From Croceicoccus hydrothermalis (GTDB taxonomy: Bacteria > Pseudomonadota > Alphaproteobacteria > Sphingomonadales > Sphingomonadaceae), in NCBI RefSeq assembly GCF_022378335.1, contig NZ_JAIQCI010000032.1, positions 1 through 64,000 of the forward strand: a DNA stretch of 64,000 nt, given 5' to 3'. Shown piece after piece: positions 34,538 to 42,908 of this stretch (its first letter is position 1; every line of letters begins with the position of its first letter). The notes under the pieces were generated by a model that saw only the letters and a list, made by a program, of their open reading frames with translations, was not told the DNA's origin and made no database searches. A program made the translations under genes and the position numbers.

Positions 34538-36667
34538 ATGACCGCCGTGACCCCGTTCCTTCTCGCCACCGCCGCGGCGACTGCTGCCACTGGTGCCGCC
34601 ACCGTGGCCGCCGATGAGTTTCAGCCGCGCGACGAGATCGTGGTGACCGGCGTGCGCTCCGAAGGCAGCGACGACTACGCGGTCAAGGAACAGCGCACCG
34701 CGACCCGCCTCCCGCTGAGCCAGAAGGAAACGCCGCAGTCGGTGAGCGTCGTCACCCGCGCCCAGATCGAGGATTTTCAGCTTAACGACGTCAACCAATT
34801 GCTGACTACCGTGCCGGGCGTCAGCGTGCTCGCCGCCGAGACGGACCGCGTCTACTACTCCGCCCGCGGGTTCGATATTCAGACATTTCAGATCGACGGC
34901 GTCGGCTTGCCCTTCGCTTTCGGCATTCAGACGGGCTCGATCGACACGGCGATCTACGACCGGGTCGAGGTCGTGCGGGGCGCGACCGGGCTTTTGTCGC
35001 CGACGGGCAATCCCTCCGCGCTGATCAATTTCGTGCGCAAGCGGCCCTATCGCGATTTTCAGGCCGGGGTGAGCGGGCAATACGGCTCCTTCGATCACAA
35101 GCGTATCGATGCGGATGTCAGCGTTCCGCTTACCAGTGACGGCAGCGTGCGGTTCCGCGGTGTGGGCGCCTGGCTCGATACCGGGAGCCACCTCGACCGT
35201 TACGAACTCGAACGCTGGACCGGATATGGCATCGTGGAGGCCGATCTCGGCCCCGATACGGTGGTGAGCGGCGGCTACGCGTATCAGGATCATCAAAGCC
35301 AGGGCGCGCAATGGGGTGCGATCCCGCTCACCTATACCGACGGCACGCGCATCGCGTTCGACCGGTCGGCCAATACCGGGCCCGAATGGTCCGGCTGGGG
35401 CGTGATCGACCGGCAGATTTTCGGCGACATCACCCATGATTTCAACGAGGACTGGTTCGTGCGCGGCACGATCATGCGCCGCGCGGCGAGCGAGGCGGAC
35501 GAAATCTTCTACGTCTATGGCACGCCGGATCACGAAACCGGGCTCGGCATTTTCAGCTATCCGGGCAAGTTCGGCGGGGAGACGCGCAACATCACCGTCG
35601 ACGCGCATGTCGGTGGCAAGCTTTCCATCGCCGGGCGTGAGCACGAGGTCATGTTCGGCGGTGTGCGCGGCACGCAGGATTACGTGCAGTCGTCGGCCTA
35701 TGACAATCCCGCCATCGGCGTTTCCATTCCGGTCGATCAACTGTTCGACGGCACGTTCCCCTATCCCGACTTTCCGGAGCTGGAAGAAAGCCTGAATGTC
35801 GAATCGAAGCGGGAAAGCCTTTACGGTCTCGTCCGGCTCAACCCCGCCGACGCGTTCAAGGTCATGGTCGGCGGCAGCTACTCCCACGCCGAGAGCGAAG
35901 GCGTCTCCTATGGCACGCCGCAGAATTTCGACGAAAGCAAGCTGCTGCCCTTCGTCGGGGCGACCTTCGACCTGACGCCGACGATCTCCGTCTATGCGAG
36001 CTATACGACGATCTTCAATCCGCAGATCGAGTATTTCGACATCGACAATCGCCGGCTCGACCCGATCACCGGAGACAATATCGAGGCTGGGCTGAAAGGC
36101 GAATGGATGGGCGGTCGCCTGTTCGCGAGCGCCGCGATCTACCGCGCGAATCAGAACAATGTCGCCGAAGCCGCCGGCTTTGACGAGGCGCTCGGCCGGC
36201 AGATCTACAAGGGCGTCGATGCGAAATCCGAAGGGATTGAGGCGGAAATCGCCGGTTCGCCTGTCGAAGGCCTCCAACTCACCGGTGGCATCAATGTAAT
36301 GCGCGTGCGCGGCGACGATGGCGAGCCTGTCCGCACTTTCGTGCCGCGCAACACGGTCCGGCTGAACGCGGTGTGGACGCCGGGCATGCTCGACGCGCTC
36401 AAACTCGGCGCATCGGTGCAGTATCAGAGCGATTTCTACTACGAACCGGGGCGGCAGTCGGTCACCACGGGCGAGGAGGTGCGGATCACGCAGGGCGGCT
36501 ATGCGCTGGTGGATCTGATGGGGTCCTATGCGCTGACCGAGAATATCGGTTTGGCCGTCAATGTCCGGAACGTGACGAACGCGAAATATCTGTCCTCGCT
36601 GACGTTCGATCAAAGCTATTACGGGGCGCCGCGCTCCGTGCTCGGCACGATCAGCTTCGGGTTCTGA
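34538..36667 (+). CDS. TonB-dependent siderophore receptor
   Basis: The 709-residue outer-membrane receptor has a signal peptide (MTAVTPFLLATAAATAAT, then GAATVAADEF). A plug domain with EIVVTGVR and ETPQSVSVVTRAQIEDF, the hallmark of ferric-siderophore receptors, is followed by a 22-strand barrel ending in VLGTISFGF with a C-terminal Phe. No N-terminal signalling (STN) domain is present, so no FecR/FecI-type regulation is expected. ATG chosen over a TTG two codons upstream; GGAG lies 12 bases before it. It heads a three-gene rightward operon with a small membrane protein and a PepSY protein, and a Fur-like site precedes it. Confidence 0.93.
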   Translation: MTAVTPFLLATAAATAATGAATVAADEFQPRDEIVVTGVRSEGSDDYAVKEQRTATRLPLSQKETPQSVSVVTRAQIEDFQLNDVNQLLTTVPGVSVLAAETDRVYYSARGFDIQTFQIDGVGLPFAFGIQTGSIDTAIYDRVEVVRGATGLLSPTGNPSALINFVRKRPYRDFQAGVSGQYGSFDHKRIDADVSVPLTSDGSVRFRGVGAWLDTGSHLDRYELERWTGYGIVEADLGPDTVVSGGYAYQDHQSQGAQWGAIPLTYTDGTRIAFDRSANTGPEWSGWGVIDRQIFGDITHDFNEDWFVRGTIMRRAASEADEIFYVYGTPDHETGLGIFSYPGKFGGETRNITVDAHVGGKLSIAGREHEVMFGGVRGTQDYVQSSAYDNPAIGVSIPVDQLFDGTFPYPDFPELEESLNVESKRESLYGLVRLNPADAFKVMVGGSYSHAESEGVSYGTPQNFDESKLLPFVGATFDLTPTISVYASYTTIFNPQIEYFDIDNRRLDPITGDNIEAGLKGEWMGGRLFASAAIYRANQNNVAEAAGFDEALGRQIYKGVDAKSEGIEAEIAGSPVEGLQLTGGINVMRVRGDDGEPVRTFVPRNTVRLNAVWTPGMLDALKLGASVQYQSDFYYEPGRQSVTTGEEVRITQGGYALVDLMGSYALTENIGLAVNVRNVTNAKYLSSLTFDQSYYGAPRSVLGTISFGF

Positions 36668-36670
36668 GCC

Positions 36671-37243
36671 ATGATCGCGGCGCCTCTGCTCCTGATCCTC
36701 ATGGCCGTGGCGCTGGTGCGCGCGGGGTGGGGCGGGGATCGCCGGTTGTCGCATGGCGGCTGGGCGCTGGGCGCAGGGGCGCTGCTATGGCTTGCGCTGC
36801 TCGACGGGGCGTGGGCCGTGGCCGTGGGCGCGACGCTCGGCGTGGCGGCGGCGATGGCGTTGATGCTATTTATCGCGGCGACCGCCCCTGTGCGGAGGAG
36901 CGCGGGGCGAACAGGCGCGTCGCGGCCTGAAAAAATCGCCGTGGCCACCGCACGGTCCGGCGTCCGCGCCGACGATCTTGCGCTGCGCAGGCGGCTCGCC
37001 GTATTCGTCCTGACCGTGCCGGTGTCGTTCCTCGCCGCGCAATGGTTCGCATTTGCATGTAATGCCGCTATGAAGGGGGATGCTCCGCTCGAGGCGAATT
37101 CGGTTGCGACCATGTTCATGGCGGTGCCGCTCGTCTGGGCCGGATTGATGAGCTGGCAATTGTGTCAGCGCGGCCCGGCGGACATGATCCGCCCGCCGCT
37201 GCTGATCGCAGGGCTTGGCGCACTCTTATGGATGTTTGCATGA
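36671..37243 (+). CDS. Membrane protein of the siderophore-receptor operon (DUF3325/DUF3649-like)
   Basis: The 190-residue protein has about six hydrophobic helices in two halves. The first half (residues 1-75, MIAAPLLLILMAVALVRAGW and later) resembles the small DUF3325-type proteins, and the second (110-190, RRLAVFVLTVPVSFLAAQWF, SVATMFMAVPLVWAGLMSWQ) the DUF3649-type proteins. Both usually accompany PepSY proteins beside siderophore receptors. A charged linker of about 35 residues joins them, so this may be a natural fusion. It starts three bases after the receptor stop and overlaps the PepSY gene by four bases. A role in ferric reduction at the inner membrane is inferred. Confidence 0.7.
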   Translation: MIAAPLLLILMAVALVRAGWGGDRRLSHGGWALGAGALLWLALLDGAWAVAVGATLGVAAAMALMLFIAATAPVRRSAGRTGASRPEKIAVATARSGVRADDLALRRRLAVFVLTVPVSFLAAQWFAFACNAAMKGDAPLEANSVATMFMAVPLVWAGLMSWQLCQRGPADMIRPPLLIAGLGALLWMFA

Positions 37244-38715
37244 CCACTGCCGCCGGTGACAAAAGCCTCGTTCAACGTGCCCTGTCGGGGCATGCCGCGC
37301 TCGGCCTGATCGCAGGGGCGCTGATCTATCTCATCGCGGTGACCGGCACGCTGGTCGTCGTGCTCGAACAATGGCAGCGCTGGGAACAGCCCGATATTGC
37401 GGAGAGTGCTCACCTCACCCCGCAGGCGGCGCAGGCGTCGATCCCCAATGTCCTCGCGCGCGAGGCGGACATGACGCCGACCGCGCATCTCTATATCCGC
37501 ATGCCGAACGCGGCGCTGCCCCGGCCCGTCGTCACCACCGACAACAAGGCGTGGTATATCGACGGAGAGGGACGCGTCGCCGGGCGCGAGGGGCATAGCT
37601 GGACCGAGATGGTCGCCGCGCTGCACTACAATCTCACCCTGCCGGTCATCTGGGGCATGATCCTGGTCGGCGTGCTGGGCGTGGCACTGGCCGCATTGCT
37701 GATCACCGGGGTCGTTTCCCATCCCAAGATCTTCAAGGATGCGTTCCGCCTGCGTGCCCGCGGCGAACCGCAACTGGCGCGGGCCGACTGGCACAACCGG
37801 CTCGGCGTGTGGACGCTGCCGTTTACGCTAGCCGTCACGCTTACCGGCGCGTTCATCGGGCTGAGCTATACGAGTGTCGGCACGCTGGCGCAAAGCTATA
37901 CCGGCGGGGCGATGGACCCTGTCTACGCGACGATATTCGGGGCGGAACCGGAACACGATCCCGCGCCCGCGCCCATGGCGAACATTGCCCGCGCAATGGA
38001 CACCGTCGCCGCCCGCTTTCCGGAGGCGGAGCCGACCTATGTCGTGGTGCACGACCCCATGACCAGGGGGCAGTTCGTGCAGATCATCGCGGAGCAGCCG
38101 CGCCGCCTCATCTATGGCGAGGTGTACAGCTTCGACGGTGCGGGAACCTATCTCGGAAAGGTCGGCCTGTCGGATGGCGCGCTTGGCCGGCAGGCGGCGG
38201 CGTCGACCTATAACCTGCATTTCGGCAATTATGCCGGGCTGCCGGTACAGCTTGCCTATATCGCCTTTGGCATCGCGCTTTGCGTCATCACCGCGACGGG
38301 CACGACGATGTGGCTGCGCAAACGGCGGCGCAAGGGGCACGACATCGCGCGCATGGCGGCGGCATGGGCCATGACCGTGTGGGGCATTCCTTTGGTGCTC
38401 GTGCTGGTGGCGGCGCTGCGCTTTGCGGGCGGGCCGGACATGCCGGTGGTCGCGGCGTTCTGGGGCCTGCTCGGTGCCGGGTTGATCGGGGCCGCGGCGT
38501 GGCCGGCACTGTTCTCGGATGCGGCCATGCGGCGCGCGCTCGGTATTGCGATGATCGCGGGCGCGCTGCTCCATCTCGTGTGGTTCGGCGGCGGCGCGCC
38601 CGGCGTTGTGGCGATGAACCTTGCGATCCTGGTCGCGGGGGCGGTCATCTGGCGCCCGGGCGTGCGCCTGGCGGGCGTGATGGCGCCGCGAACGGGCCGG
38701 CCCGAAACCGCCTGA
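37240..38715 (+). CDS. PepSY-associated membrane protein (putative ferric reductase)
   Basis: The 491-residue protein begins with SLVQRALSGHAALGLIAGAL and a first membrane helix at about 18-42. A periplasmic PepSY-like stretch follows, then HYNLTLPVIWGMILVGVLGV, the His-bearing WHNRLGVWTLPFTLAVTLTG and a helix ending TGTTMWLRKRRRKG. Four more helices form the C-terminus. The paired membrane His residues could hold haem, as in PepSY_TM proteins thought to reduce ferric siderophores in the periplasm. It is the last gene of the receptor operon, translationally coupled to the preceding gene. Confidence 0.85.
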   Translation: MTTAAGDKSLVQRALSGHAALGLIAGALIYLIAVTGTLVVVLEQWQRWEQPDIAESAHLTPQAAQASIPNVLAREADMTPTAHLYIRMPNAALPRPVVTTDNKAWYIDGEGRVAGREGHSWTEMVAALHYNLTLPVIWGMILVGVLGVALAALLITGVVSHPKIFKDAFRLRARGEPQLARADWHNRLGVWTLPFTLAVTLTGAFIGLSYTSVGTLAQSYTGGAMDPVYATIFGAEPEHDPAPAPMANIARAMDTVAARFPEAEPTYVVVHDPMTRGQFVQIIAEQPRRLIYGEVYSFDGAGTYLGKVGLSDGALGRQAAASTYNLHFGNYAGLPVQLAYIAFGIALCVITATGTTMWLRKRRRKGHDIARMAAAWAMTVWGIPLVLVLVAALRFAGGPDMPVVAAFWGLLGAGLIGAAAWPALFSDAAMRRALGIAMIAGALLHLVWFGGGAPGVVAMNLAILVAGAVIWRPGVRLAGVMAPRTGRPETA

Positions 38716-38748
38716 TCGAAAGCGGACCGTCGAGCGGCTTTGCCCGCA

Positions 38749-40041
38749 TTACGCAGGGCGGCGCGCGAATATGCCGAAGCTGCCGATGACTGCATAACAC
38801 AGCGCCGGCAGCACCAGCGCATAGGACAACCCCCCGGTGAGATCGGCCAGCGCGCCGGTCGCCAGCGGGACGATCGCCCCGCCGCAGATCGCCACGTTGA
38901 TGATGCCGGACCCGTCCGCCGCGCGCGGGCCGAGTTTTTCGCAGGCGAGCGAGAAGATCGTCGGGAACATGATCGAATTCATCAGACCCACGGCAAGCAG
39001 GGCATAACCGGCCAGCGACCCTGTCGACGACACCGACAGCGCGATGAGCAGGATCGCCCCTGTTGCATTCACGGCGAGGATCTTGCCCGGGCTGAACATG
39101 CGCAGCGCCCACGAGCCGATGAAGCGGCCCGTCATCGCCCCGCCCCAGTAAAGCCCGATCATCCAGCCCACGACGCTTTCAGGCTGACCCAGCACGCGGT
39201 CGAGCGCGAGATAGTTGATGATGACCGAGCCGATCGACACTTCCGCCCCGACATAGAGGAAGATGCACAACGCGCCAAAGCCGAAGCGCGCACGCTTCAA
39301 CAGGTCGAGTCCGGCAAGCCCCGAAGACGCTTCGTGCCGTTCCCCCTTCAGCCGGTTGCGGAACAGCCACACGGCCGCCGCGACGATGCCGATCATCACC
39401 GCAAGCGCGAGATAGCCGCGCCAGATCGCCTCGCCCTCCGCCTGGCGATAGGCGCGAAGAGCCTCGCCCGAAAGCGTCGCCGGATCGACTTGCGCCAGAC
39501 TGCCGAGGAGCACGGCCGCACCGACGAGCGGGAAAACCGTGGTCCCCAGCGAATTGAACGCCTGCGCGAAGGTCAGCCGGCTATGCGCGGTTTTCTGCGG
39601 GCCGAGCAGGCTGATGAGCGGGTTGGCCACGACCTGCACGATCACCACCCCGCTCGCCAGCACGAACAGCGCGAGCAGGAACAGGCCGAAGGTCGCGCTC
39701 TGGCTCGCGGGGATGAACAGCAGGCACCCCGCCATCATGGTGACCAGGCCGAAGGTCGCCCCGCGCATGTAGCCGATGCGCTTGACCAGCTTCGATCCGG
39801 GAATGCCGATGATGGCATAGGCGGCGAAGAAGCAGAACTGCACCAGCATCGCCTGCGTGTAGTTGAGCGTGAACAGCTCCTTGAGCTTGGGGATGAGCAC
39901 GTCGTTGAGCGAGGTGATCCCGCCGAAGATCAGGAACAGGCCGAACACGAAATATTGCAGCCCCCCTGCATCCATCGGGCGGCCGGCATCCTCGATCGGT
40001 TGCGGGTCGGTGCTGCTCGATACATCGGGGGCGAGTGCCAT
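38749..40041 (-). CDS. Sugar:proton symporter, FucP/GluP-type MFS permease
   Basis: The 430-residue permease has twelve membrane helices. FGLFLIFGGITSLNDVLIPK and TFAQAFNSLGTTVFPLVGA are typical of the fucose/glucose-galactose porter family, as are VQVVANPLISLLGP and SGIINVAICGGAIVPLATG. The ATG with AAGGAA eight bases upstream was preferred to one six codons earlier. It stands alone between the iron and oxidase loci, with no sugar enzyme beside it, and the transported sugar is unknown. A second permease of the same family lies in the arabinose locus at 51-52 kb. Confidence 0.88.
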   Translation of the reverse strand: MALAPDVSSSTDPQPIEDAGRPMDAGGLQYFVFGLFLIFGGITSLNDVLIPKLKELFTLNYTQAMLVQFCFFAAYAIIGIPGSKLVKRIGYMRGATFGLVTMMAGCLLFIPASQSATFGLFLLALFVLASGVVIVQVVANPLISLLGPQKTAHSRLTFAQAFNSLGTTVFPLVGAAVLLGSLAQVDPATLSGEALRAYRQAEGEAIWRGYLALAVMIGIVAAAVWLFRNRLKGERHEASSGLAGLDLLKRARFGFGALCIFLYVGAEVSIGSVIINYLALDRVLGQPESVVGWMIGLYWGGAMTGRFIGSWALRMFSPGKILAVNATGAILLIALSVSSTGSLAGYALLAVGLMNSIMFPTIFSLACEKLGPRAADGSGIINVAICGGAIVPLATGALADLTGGLSYALVLPALCYAVIGSFGIFARRPA

Positions 40042-40475
40042 CAACGCGTTCCTTGTCATGCTGTTCGGCTCGGGGCGGAGAGAGCCCGGACAATGCCGGG
40101 CTGCGCCATAACGTTGCAAACTGCAAGCGGTGTCGGTGGCGATTTCGCCTCTCTGCACACGGAACATCCGCATGACGCACGCATCATTTGCGCGTCGCGG
40201 CGGGGAAGGGATGCGACACTCGTCCGCCCCCGCCGTTTGTTCGGGCACGATGCGCGAGCCGCAGGGCAAAGCGGATTTTGCGGGCATCGTCCTCACGCAT
40301 CCCGGTCGCGCCTGCCCGGTGATGCCGCCCTTGCTTCTGAACAGATTGCACAGCGGTCCTTTGCCGGCGCTGGTCGTGGCCCCTGCGTAAGCCGGCCCAG
40401 ATCCGAACACTTGCACGGATCGCACCACGGCGACCCTCGTGACACCGTCTCATTGTTGCGATAAGCCTTGCATCC
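40042..40475. other. Non-coding gap between permease and oxidase loci
   Basis: I see no convincing gene in these 434 bases; short open frames on both strands show no family features. Near the permease end are the hairpin AGCCCGG(6)CCGGGCT at 40083-40102 and the dyad TTGCA(3)TGCAA at 40114-40126. The latter could be an operator for the permease. The rest holds the unmapped promoter of the ctaG operon. Confidence 0.5.
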
Positions 40476-41204
40476 ATGACTGCATCACCGCCAATCTGGA
40501 CGCCCTATTGCGGCGCTGCGCCCGACCCGACGGGATTGCTGCACGCGTGGAATGCGGATCCGGTTCTGCTGTGCGTGCTTGGTGCGGGATTGATGGTGGG
40601 ATGGCGGCGCGCTCCGGCGCAGCGCGGCACCCATGTGGCGGCGGTTCTTGCCATGCTGGTGCTTTTCATCAGCCCGCTTTGCGCCCTGGCCTCGGCATTG
40701 TTCACCATGCGTGCGATCCACCATGTCGCGCTCGCGCTGGTGCTTGCCCCGTTGCTGGCGCGCTCGTTCGATCTCGGGCGTCATGCGGCGCGCCTCTCGC
40801 TGTCGGTGATGACGGGGGTGCAGGCGCTCGTGTTCTGGTTCTGGCACGCGCCGCCCGTCTATGCTGCGGCGCTGTCGAACGATGCGGTGTTCTGGATCAT
40901 GCAGGTCACGCTTATCGGGACGGCGGCGTTGTGGTGGGCGGCGATGCGCCGGGCGCCGGCACCCGCCGCCATCGCCACGACGCTTGCGACCATGGTGCAG
41001 ATGGGCGCACTCGGCGCGTTGCTGACCTTTGCGGGGCGTGCGTTCTATGCCCCGCATTATTTCACGACGCAGGCGTGGGGCTGGACCCCGCTGGAGGATC
41101 AGCAGATCGCAGGGCTGATCATGTGGGCGCCGGCGTCGGCGGCCTATCTGCTGATCGCGCTGTCCATGCTCTATCGCGCGCTGCCGCCGGCTTATGCCCG
41201 ATGA
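40476..41204 (+). CDS. ctaG: Cytochrome c oxidase assembly factor CtaG (caa3 type)
   Basis: The 242-residue membrane protein has about seven helices. It shows the caa3_CtaG family features MRAIHHVALALVLAPLLARS with paired His, FWFWHAPPVYAAAL with a further His, and FAGRAFYAPHYFTT. These proteins are needed to assemble the copper centres of caa3-type oxidases and differ from the copper chaperone CtaG/Cox11. No strong ribosome-binding site precedes the ATG. It overlaps the cytochrome b561 gene by four bases and lies upstream of the oxidase subunit genes. Confidence 0.85.
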   Translation: MTASPPIWTPYCGAAPDPTGLLHAWNADPVLLCVLGAGLMVGWRRAPAQRGTHVAAVLAMLVLFISPLCALASALFTMRAIHHVALALVLAPLLARSFDLGRHAARLSLSVMTGVQALVFWFWHAPPVYAAALSNDAVFWIMQVTLIGTAALWWAAMRRAPAPAAIATTLATMVQMGALGALLTFAGRAFYAPHYFTTQAWGWTPLEDQQIAGLIMWAPASAAYLLIALSMLYRALPPAYAR

Positions 41205-41881
41205 AACCATGGGTGCAGCAATGGCGCGAATGGTCGCTCTCCTATCGCGAGCGGGGCCGGTATACGCCGGTGGGGGTCGCGTTTCACTGGACCATGGCGG
41301 CGGTCGTCACCTGGCAGCTTGCGACCGGGTGGTGGATGCAGCGCTATCTCGTCGGGGCGGCAAAGCTCGACGCGTATGAGCGGCATTCGTCGATCGGGCT
41401 GACGCTGCTGGCGCTCGGCGCGCTGCGGCTGTTGTGGCGGCTCATCGTGCCCGGCCCGATCAATGATGCGGACCGGATGGGATGGAAGACGACCGTGGCG
41501 CATGCGATCCATGCCGCGTTCTATCTGTTCTTCGTCCTCCTGCCGCTTTCGGGGTGGGCGATGTGGTCCGCGATCCAACCGGCGCGCCCGCTTCGGCTGG
41601 CCGGTATCCTGCCGGTTCCGCCCATGCCGTTTCAGGACATGGCCCCGGCATGGCAATTCTTCATCCTCGATTTCGCGCAGGACATTCACGTCGCCTGCGT
41701 CATCGCGCTTGCCCTGCTTATCCCCGCGCATGCGCTCGCGGCGATAAAGCATCATTACTGGGACCGGGACGACGTGCTCAAGGGCATGATGCCGGAGGTG
41801 CCCGATACCCACTGGCACCCGGCAGGGCCGAACTATAGCCGGCAAGATGCGCCATCTCCCGCTCCGTCAGAAGACGGCTGA
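41201..41881 (+). CDS. Cytochrome b561-type membrane protein
   Basis: The 226-residue protein has four membrane helices with His residues placed for two b-type haems: VAFHWTMAAVVTWQLATGWW, RHSSIGLTLLALGALRLLWR, VAHAIHAAFYLFFVLLPLSG and AHALAAIKHHYWDRDDVLKG. Such proteins pass electrons between quinol, or superoxide in CybB-like members, and c-type cytochromes. It is coupled to ctaG by an ATGA overlap. Its last 104 bases overlap the antisense diheme cytochrome gene. A role in feeding electrons to the local cytochromes is inferred. Confidence 0.85.
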   Translation: MKPWVQQWREWSLSYRERGRYTPVGVAFHWTMAAVVTWQLATGWWMQRYLVGAAKLDAYERHSSIGLTLLALGALRLLWRLIVPGPINDADRMGWKTTVAHAIHAAFYLFFVLLPLSGWAMWSAIQPARPLRLAGILPVPPMPFQDMAPAWQFFILDFAQDIHVACVIALALLIPAHALAAIKHHYWDRDDVLKGMMPEVPDTHWHPAGPNYSRQDAPSPAPSEDG

Positions 41882-42467
41882 TCGCGGTCATCGCATCGCT
41901 CGCGCCATAGCGTTCGCCATTCGCCCATGCGTGCAGCTGCGCCTCGATATAGGGGGCGGGTTGCTGGCCGAGCGGGGGATTGCCCGCACCCACGCCCGCG
42001 CCATCCGCGCCATGGCATGTCGCACAGGCCGGCAGGCCGCGTGCAGGATCGCCGCGCTGGTAAAGGGTGGCAGCCGCGCAATCGGCATCCGCGACATCAT
42101 TCCCCGCCGGATCGGGAACGGGGAGCGCGGCATAGTAATTGGCGACCTTTTCCCGCGCCGGCCAATCGAGCTGATCGGCGATCCACACCATCTGCGGATG
42201 ACGCCGCTGCCCTTGCGCGAAATATTCGAGTTGTCGCAGGTGATAGCCGGGATCCAGCCCGGCCAGCCGCGGCACGAGATTTCCGTCGCCTTCGCCGTTC
42301 AACCCGTGACACGTCGCGCAGGCACCGCGCGCACCGGCGTCGCCCCCGCTCAGCGCGATGATCTCGCCGGTGGTTTCAAACGCGCTCGTCGCCGGCATGT
42401 CCTTGCCGCAGGCGGCGAGGAGTGCCACCATCGTCAGGCAAGCGAGCAGGGCGGGCCATTTGTGCAT
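41778..42467 (-). CDS. Diheme cytochrome c lipoprotein (cytochrome c4-like)
   Basis: The 229-residue protein has a lipobox ALLAAC near residues 15-20 and two c-type haem motifs, CATCHG in each half (about residues 51-56 and 145-150). The architecture is that of cytochrome c4: GLNGEGDGNLVPRLAGLDPG in the first domain and GADGAGVGAGNPPLGQQPAP in the second, each with a later Met-bearing segment. It would carry electrons at the outer face of the inner membrane to a terminal oxidase. It is encoded antisense within the oxidase cluster, and its 3' end overlaps the cytochrome b561 gene by 104 bases, so its expression may be controlled separately. Confidence 0.88.
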   Translation of the reverse strand: MHKWPALLACLTMVALLAACGKDMPATSAFETTGEIIALSGGDAGARGACATCHGLNGEGDGNLVPRLAGLDPGYHLRQLEYFAQGQRRHPQMVWIADQLDWPAREKVANYYAALPVPDPAGNDVADADCAAATLYQRGDPARGLPACATCHGADGAGVGAGNPPLGQQPAPYIEAQLHAWANGERYGASDAMTAISRLLTEREMAHLAGYSSALPGASGYRAPPASCP

Positions 42468-42524
42468 CGTTCATGGGAACCGCGTCACGACGGGGACGGT
42501 TCCCAAGGCCATGGGGGTATCATC

Positions 42525-42908
42525 GTGAAACGCGCATCTGCATCCATCGCGCTGTGCGTCCTGTTCTGCGCCTGTCTCGCCGGGTGCAAGCAGCCGCCCG
42601 GCCCGCGATACGTGCCCGACGATGCGGATGTCGCACGCGGGCGCGCGGCGATCGAACGGGTCGGTTGCGGCGCGTGTCATGCCATTCCCGGCATCGGCTG
42701 GCCCCAGGGGCGCACCGGCCCCTCGCTCTACGGATTTCGGGACATCGGCCTCATTGCCGGTGCGCTTCCCAATACGCCCGCCAATCTTGCCGCATTCGTG
42801 CGCAATGCACCGCGCGCAAAACCCGGCTCCACCATGCCCGCCATGCCATTGAGCGAAGAAGAGTCTCGCGATGTGGCCGCTTATCTCTATGGTCTGGACG
42901 ATGAATAA
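42525..42908 (+). CDS. Monoheme cytochrome c lipoprotein
   Basis: The 127-residue protein starts at a GTG behind GGGGG and has the lipobox CLAGC. The haem motif CGACH lies in VGCGACHAIPGIGWPQGRTG, and the axial Met in GSTMPAMPLSEEE. The class I fold is compact, resembling the cytochromes fused or adjacent to caa3 oxidases. Its last eight bases overlap the start of the subunit II gene, so it is probably made with the oxidase and may donate electrons to it. Confidence 0.85.
   Translation: MKRASASIALCVLFCACLAGCKQPPGPRYVPDDADVARGRAAIERVGCGACHAIPGIGWPQGRTGPSLYGFRDIGLIAGALPNTPANLAAFVRNAPRAKPGSTMPAMPLSEEESRDVAAYLYGLDDE

Noticed and set aside
34385-36754. Very long open frame on the minus strand opposite the siderophore receptor
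   Set aside because: It is an antisense shadow typical of high-GC DNA. Its translation is rich in Arg, His and Gly with no domains, and only its last 364 codons are the real fusion-protein gene.
40130-40477. Short frames of 86 and 97 codons on opposite strands upstream of ctaG
   Set aside because: They overlap each other, have no ribosome-binding site of note and encode no recognisable segment.
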